Source: Komagataeibacter xylinus (GTDB lineage: Bacteria > Pseudomonadota > Alphaproteobacteria > Acetobacterales > Acetobacteraceae). Taken from it: a stretch of 64,000 nt of DNA. The notes beneath the pieces are model-generated. The model made no database searches. It saw only the letters and a program-made list of their open reading frames with translations, and was not told the origin of the DNA. Position 1 is the stretch's first letter, and each line of letters begins with the position of its first letter. Shown piece after piece: positions 60,339 through 64,000 of the stretch. The stretch covers positions 315,216 to 379,215 of the forward strand of contig NZ_QQBI01000001.1 in assembly GCF_004302915.1 (NCBI RefSeq), in the 5' to 3' direction. The position numbers and the translations under genes are program-made.

Positions 60339-61591
60339 GGCGCTGACGGATACCGCTCACGGCGCGAGTCCTGCAACCACGCCCATGCGCCCTCGCCCGC
60401 CATGCGGCCCGTGGCCATGCAGCCCTGCAGCAGGTAGCCGCCGGTGGGGGCCTCCCAGTCCAGCATTTCACCTGCAGCAAACACGCCGGGCAGCGCGCGG
60501 ATCATGAAATGCGCATCGAGTGCGGGCCACGCAATGCCACCGGCCACCGATATGGCCCGGTCCAGCGCGGCAGGGGCGTTGACTTCAACCGGCACGGCCT
60601 TGACCCGTGAGGCAAGGGCCTGTGGCGCGCGCGGGGGCGGTCCGTCGCCGCCTTCACGCATCAGCGCCACCGCAACGGGGGAAAGCTTCAGCGCCTTGCG
60701 TAGCGTGTTGGACAGGCTCTCACGCGCACGCACGCGGGCGATGCGCGTCGTGATCTCGGCCACGTCAAGGGCCGGGCGCAGGTCAATGAGCAGGCGGGCG
60801 TGGCCTGCTTTGGCAATCCGCTCGCGAATGGCGGCCGAGAGCGCATAGACCGCACCCCCCTCGATGCCCGTATCGGTCACCACCGCCTCGCCGCGCACGC
60901 TCGGTCCATTTTCCAGCGCAAGGCCGATACCGCGCAGCGGTGTGCCCGCAAACCGCGCGCGAAAGGCCGGGCTCCATCCGGTCACGAACCCGCAATTGGC
61001 AGGCGCGAACGGCGTGACATCCACGCCGAGTTCCCCCAGGTGCGCGCGCCATGCGCCGTCAGACCCCAGCCGTGCCCAGCTTGCACCCCCCATGGCCAGC
61101 ACGGTGGCATCCACCCGCCAGCCCGCCACCCCGCCGGGGCCGGACACGCGCAGGCGGCCTGCTTCATCCCAGCCCAGCCAGCGGTGGCGGGTGAGCAGGC
61201 GCACCCCACGCGCGGCCAGTCGCGCAAGCCACGCGCGCAGCAGGGGGGACGCCTTCATGGCGCGCGGGAACACCCGCCCGCTGCTGCCGGTAAAACAGGG
61301 CTGGCCCAGCCCTTCGGCCCATTTCACCATATCGGCCGGGCCGAAGGCGGACAGGGCCGCCCGCATCATCGGCATGGCCGCCCCATAGCGGGCGCCAAAG
61401 GCTGCCGGATCCTCGGAATGGGTCAGGTTCAGCCCGCCGCGCCCGGCCATGAGCAGCTTGCGGCCCATGGTGGGCATCTGCTCGACCACGCTCACCGCGC
61501 AGCCCCGCTCGGACAGGATCTCGGCTGCGGCAAGGCCCGCGGGCCCTCCGCCAATAACGGCCACATGCGGCCTGAAAACGAATTCGGTCAT
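60335..61591 (-). CDS. BaiN/RdsA-family (HI0933-like) flavoprotein
   Basis: 418 aa FAD protein. FAD dinucleotide loop AVIGGGPAGLAAAEIL at about 11-26; MGRKLLMAGRGGLNLTHSE is the HI0933 family signature; ATVLAMGGASWARLGSDG and C-terminal GGIAWPALDAHFMIRALPGVFAAGEMLDWEAPTGGYLLQGCMATG complete the fold. It starts one base into the cysE stop (TGATG). A NAD(P)H-dependent reductase is likely; the substrate is unknown. Confidence 0.87.
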   Translation of the reverse strand: MTEFVFRPHVAVIGGGPAGLAAAEILSERGCAVSVVEQMPTMGRKLLMAGRGGLNLTHSEDPAAFGARYGAAMPMMRAALSAFGPADMVKWAEGLGQPCFTGSSGRVFPRAMKASPLLRAWLARLAARGVRLLTRHRWLGWDEAGRLRVSGPGGVAGWRVDATVLAMGGASWARLGSDGAWRAHLGELGVDVTPFAPANCGFVTGWSPAFRARFAGTPLRGIGLALENGPSVRGEAVVTDTGIEGGAVYALSAAIRERIAKAGHARLLIDLRPALDVAEITTRIARVRARESLSNTLRKALKLSPVAVALMREGGDGPPPRAPQALASRVKAVPVEVNAPAALDRAISVAGGIAWPALDAHFMIRALPGVFAAGEMLDWEAPTGGYLLQGCMATGRMAGEGAWAWLQDSRRERYPSAP

Positions 61592-62454
61592 CAGATGATG
61601 TAATCAATCGGCGGAAGCATCTGGTCCATGGTGAAGGCGGGCAGGCTGGAATGGCGCGTGCCCACAACCCGGGCCGGGTTGCCCACCACCGTGGTGTAGG
61701 GCGAGACGGATTCCAGCACGATGGACCCCGCCCCCACCTTGGCCCCCTCGCCAATCTCGATATTGCCCAGGATGGTGGCGCCCGCGCCAATCAGCACCCC
61801 CCGGCGCACCTTGGGGTGGCGGTCGCCCACGTTCTTGCCGGTGCCGCCAAGCGTCACGCCCTGCAGCAGCGACACGTCATCCTCCAGCACCGAGGTCTCG
61901 CCAATGACGATGCCCGTGCCGTGGTCGAACAGCACCCGCCGCCCCAGCCGGGCGGCGGGGTGGATATCGACGCCAAACAGTTCCGAGCAGCGGCTCTGCA
62001 GGTGCAGCGCCAGATAGCTGCGCCCGTTATGCCACAGCCAGTGCGCCACGCGGTGGCTCTGCACGGCGTGGTAGCCCTTGAAGAACAGGAAGGGCGTTAC
62101 GTATTCCGCCGTGGCCGGGTCGCGCTCGCGGATGGCCACGAGGTCGGCCGCCGCGGCGTTGACGATATCGGGGTCAGCCTCGAACACTTCGGTCACCAGT
62201 TCGGCCAGCGCGTCATCGGCCACCGAGCGGTCGCCCAGCTTGCGCCCGAGCAGGGCGGCGAGCGCGCCGCGAAAGGAACCATGATTGCGGATGCCCGTGG
62301 CCAGCAAGCCCTTGACCAGCGGGTCATTGCAGCCACACGCGCCACTTACGATCTCGCGCCACAGCATGGCGGGGTCGACCGGCCCCAGCGTGGGGGGCAG
62401 CACGGGGCTGGCGCGGTCCTTCAGCGAAAGGGCGGCAGGCGGGGTTTCAGGCAT
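61591..62454 (-). CDS. cysE: Serine O-acetyltransferase
   Basis: 287 aa. It makes O-acetylserine for cysteine synthesis. The N-terminal helical domain has FLFFKGYHAVQSHRVAHWLW; the left-handed beta-helix has GVDIHPAARLGRRVLFDHGTGIVIGET (catalytic Asp/His region), LLQGVTLGGTGK and RHPKVRRGVLIGAGATILGN. The C-terminus ends in Ile-Ile, suitable for docking into O-acetylserine sulfhydrylase. First gene of cysE-flavoprotein-ATPase. Confidence 0.95.
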   Translation of the reverse strand: MPETPPAALSLKDRASPVLPPTLGPVDPAMLWREIVSGACGCNDPLVKGLLATGIRNHGSFRGALAALLGRKLGDRSVADDALAELVTEVFEADPDIVNAAAADLVAIRERDPATAEYVTPFLFFKGYHAVQSHRVAHWLWHNGRSYLALHLQSRCSELFGVDIHPAARLGRRVLFDHGTGIVIGETSVLEDDVSLLQGVTLGGTGKNVGDRHPKVRRGVLIGAGATILGNIEIGEGAKVGAGSIVLESVSPYTTVVGNPARVVGTRHSSLPAFTMDQMLPPIDYII

Positions 62455-62507
62455 GATCGGTCCGTTCCGTCCGGTGGGCGGTGTTCATATGTCTGGCAGG
62501 CAGGCGT

Positions 62508-63740
62508 TTACAGCCCCATGGCGTGCCGGGCAAAGCTGCGGCGCAGGGGGGTTATGCGGTTGACGGTGGCCAGCCCCACGTCACGCGCCAGGCGCAGCAC
62601 GGGGTTGTCGTTGCCAAACAGGCGCTCGAGCGCATCGGTGGCTGCCAGCATGAGCATGTTGGCAGGCCTGCAGCGCGCCTGGTAGCGGCGCAGCACGTCA
62701 GGCGCCCCCACATCGCCGCCCGCCGCATGTACCTGCGCCAGGATGTCGGCCATGGCGATCACGTCACGGAAGCCAAGGTTGAGCCCCTGGCCCGCAATGG
62801 GGTGGATGCCGTGGGCGGCATCACCCACCAGCGCCAGACGGGTATCAATGTAACGCTGCGCATACTGCGCGGAAAGCGGATAGACCCAGCGCCGCCCCAC
62901 GGGGGTCACGGCACCCAGCCATTCATCGCCCATGCGGCGGCGGATCTCGTGGGTAAAGGCGTCATGCGGCAGGTCGGCCAGGCGGTGGGCCACCTTCTCG
63001 CTCTCGGTCCACACCAGCGCGGAAAGGTTCGGGTGCTGCGCGTTGCCCGCCATGGGCAGCTGGGCAAAGGGGCCTGCGGGCAGGAAATGCTCCAGCGCAC
63101 GGCCTTCATGCGGGAATTCGTGGGCAACCGCGCACACGATGCCGCACTGGTTGTAGGGCATGCGGGTGACCGTGATGCGGGCCTGGTCGCGCAGCGGGCT
63201 GCGCCGCCCCTCGGCCGCCACCACGAGGCGGGCGTTGATGGTGCGGCCGCTGGTGGTGTGGATCACGGCACCATCAGCCGTGCGGGTCACGCGGCCTTCA
63301 TCGGGGGCGAAAACATGCAGGCCCGGCGTGGCGTGAAGGGCTGCATTGAGCGCCACGCGCAGGGCGCGGGCCTCGATCATGGCGCCGAAGGGCTGGTCGG
63401 CATCGGCCCTGCCAAATTCAAGGAACAGGGGCGAAGGCGGCTGGCCGGGCCTGCCATCGGTCACGCGGATCTCGTTGATGTCGCACGACTCCATGGGCAG
63501 GCGGGCCCACACGCCCGCCTCCTCAAGCAGGCGGCGCGAGCCTGCGGCAATGGCATAGGCGCGGCCATCAAAGGCGGGGTGCTCCATGGGCGGCAGGGCC
63601 GCGCGATCAATGATCGCGACCTGCATGCCTGCGGTGGCCAGGCGGCAGGCCAGCGTGGCGCCAACCGGACCCGCCCCCACGATGCAGACATCAACCCCAA
63701 GGGCTTCGGGCATGGTGGTGGCTGTCATGTTCGCGGTCAT
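62508..63740 (-). CDS. UbiH/UbiF/COQ6-family FAD monooxygenase
   Basis: 410 aa class A flavin hydroxylase, probably of ubiquinone synthesis. FAD loop IVGAGPVGATLACRLA at about 20-35, DGRAYAIAAGSRRLLEEAGVW (the DxR-A-A-L/I segment of UbiH/COQ6), and the second FAD motif LVGDAAHGIHPIAGQGLNLGFRD. AGGAAA precedes the ATG at 63740. Which ring position it hydroxylates cannot be read from sequence. 53 nt upstream of cysE on the same strand. Confidence 0.9.
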   Translation of the reverse strand: MTANMTATTMPEALGVDVCIVGAGPVGATLACRLATAGMQVAIIDRAALPPMEHPAFDGRAYAIAAGSRRLLEEAGVWARLPMESCDINEIRVTDGRPGQPPSPLFLEFGRADADQPFGAMIEARALRVALNAALHATPGLHVFAPDEGRVTRTADGAVIHTTSGRTINARLVVAAEGRRSPLRDQARITVTRMPYNQCGIVCAVAHEFPHEGRALEHFLPAGPFAQLPMAGNAQHPNLSALVWTESEKVAHRLADLPHDAFTHEIRRRMGDEWLGAVTPVGRRWVYPLSAQYAQRYIDTRLALVGDAAHGIHPIAGQGLNLGFRDVIAMADILAQVHAAGGDVGAPDVLRRYQARCRPANMLMLAATDALERLFGNDNPVLRLARDVGLATVNRITPLRRSFARHAMGL

Positions 63741-63865
63741 TTCGTTTCCTGTTCTGGGGCCGCCGGGCAACGGGGCAGGCCACACGGATTTACTCCCCAC
63801 CGGGGGCAACGCACAAGCACACATGCCGGATGCGTGGCGTGAAGGCGGATGACATGCATCTGTGA

Positions 63866-63910
63866 GTGCTGGTTGTAATCTCCCCAAATGTGCTGGTTGA
63901 AAATTCCCCA
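63866..63910. repeat. Two 21-bp direct repeats (possible insertion-sequence end)
   Basis: GTGCTGGTTGTAATCTCCCCA (63866-63886) and GTGCTGGTTGAAAATTCCCCA (63890-63910) match at 18 of 21 positions, 24 nt apart. Multiple short direct repeats near an end are typical of IS21-like elements, but no transposase lies within the window. Confidence 0.5.
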
Positions 63911-63923
63911 GTTTGAGAACTGT

Positions 63924-63963
63924 GCGTGATCGTCATGGGGGCATGCCCCCATGACGATCACGC
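63924..63963. repeat. Perfect 40-bp palindrome
   Basis: From GCGTGATCGTCATGGGGGCA to its exact reverse complement with no spacer. It lies 13 nt after the two direct repeats and about 40 nt from the window edge. It could be a mobile-element end, a protein-binding site or a cruciform; it lacks a T-run. Confidence 0.85.
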
Positions 63964-64000
63964 GGCACATTTATCCCTGCTGATGCCAAAGGAAGGGCGA

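Overview
This 64 kb window reads as chromosomal DNA of a GC-rich alphaproteobacterium, most likely an acetic acid bacterium (Acetobacteraceae, Komagataeibacter/Gluconacetobacter-like). That is inference from visible content: an Entner-Doudoroff edd-eda pair, an OprB sugar porin beside a GPH-type sugar symporter, alphaproteobacterial forms of UvrA, GyrA and RNase E, and divergent uvrA/ssb. Most of it is core genome. No prophage, CRISPR array or complete insertion sequence is visible.

Layout. 0-4.5 kb: start of a lipoprotein gene, then a transketolase-like gene with a degraded active site followed by gap and pgk. 4.5-7.7 kb: a small secreted protein, a coiled-coil porin and a methyltransferase. 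7.8-11.4 kb: glyoxalase-like gene, dapF, mtaB, ftsY. 11.8-16.4 kb: oprB, sugar symporter, zinc alcohol dehydrogenase. 16.6-19.4 kb: a FecCD/BtuCDF-type ABC importer. 19.6-24.4 kb: the glycine cleavage operon gcvT-gcvH-gcvP behind a tandem glycine riboswitch. 24.5-34.7 kb: ABM monooxygenase, speD-speE, uvrA, ssb, gyrA, coaD, a cyclophilin and tRNA-Lys. 35.1-37.6 kb: edd-eda. 37.8-40.1 kb: an AT-rich accessory patch with an Imm41-like gene, alkB, an immunity-like gene and a broken paralogue of it. 40.1-44.1 kb: DUF2076 and glyQS. 44.2-50.4 kb: the cell-shape operon mreB-mreC-mreD-mrdA-rodA plus a DUF3293 gene. 50.7-57.8 kb: glycine-zipper lipoprotein, leuA, amidase, RNase E. 58-63.7 kb: DUF1963, HerA-like ATPase, flavoprotein, cysE and a Ubi/COQ6 hydroxylase. 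The right edge has direct repeats and a perfect 40-bp palindrome that look like part of a mobile element.

The most striking non-genic signal is a family of about 80-bp imperfect palindromic repeats, with ten copies of varying quality. Each intact copy has inverted ends (AAGTTTTTGG / CCAAAAACTT) around two internal hairpins. Nine of the ten lie just past a stop codon or a gene-end terminator, several within 20 nt and one overlapping the stop codon, so they may double as terminators. The other notable items are the full-length transketolase-like pseudoenzyme in the gap-pgk operon and the group of orphan immunity-like genes.
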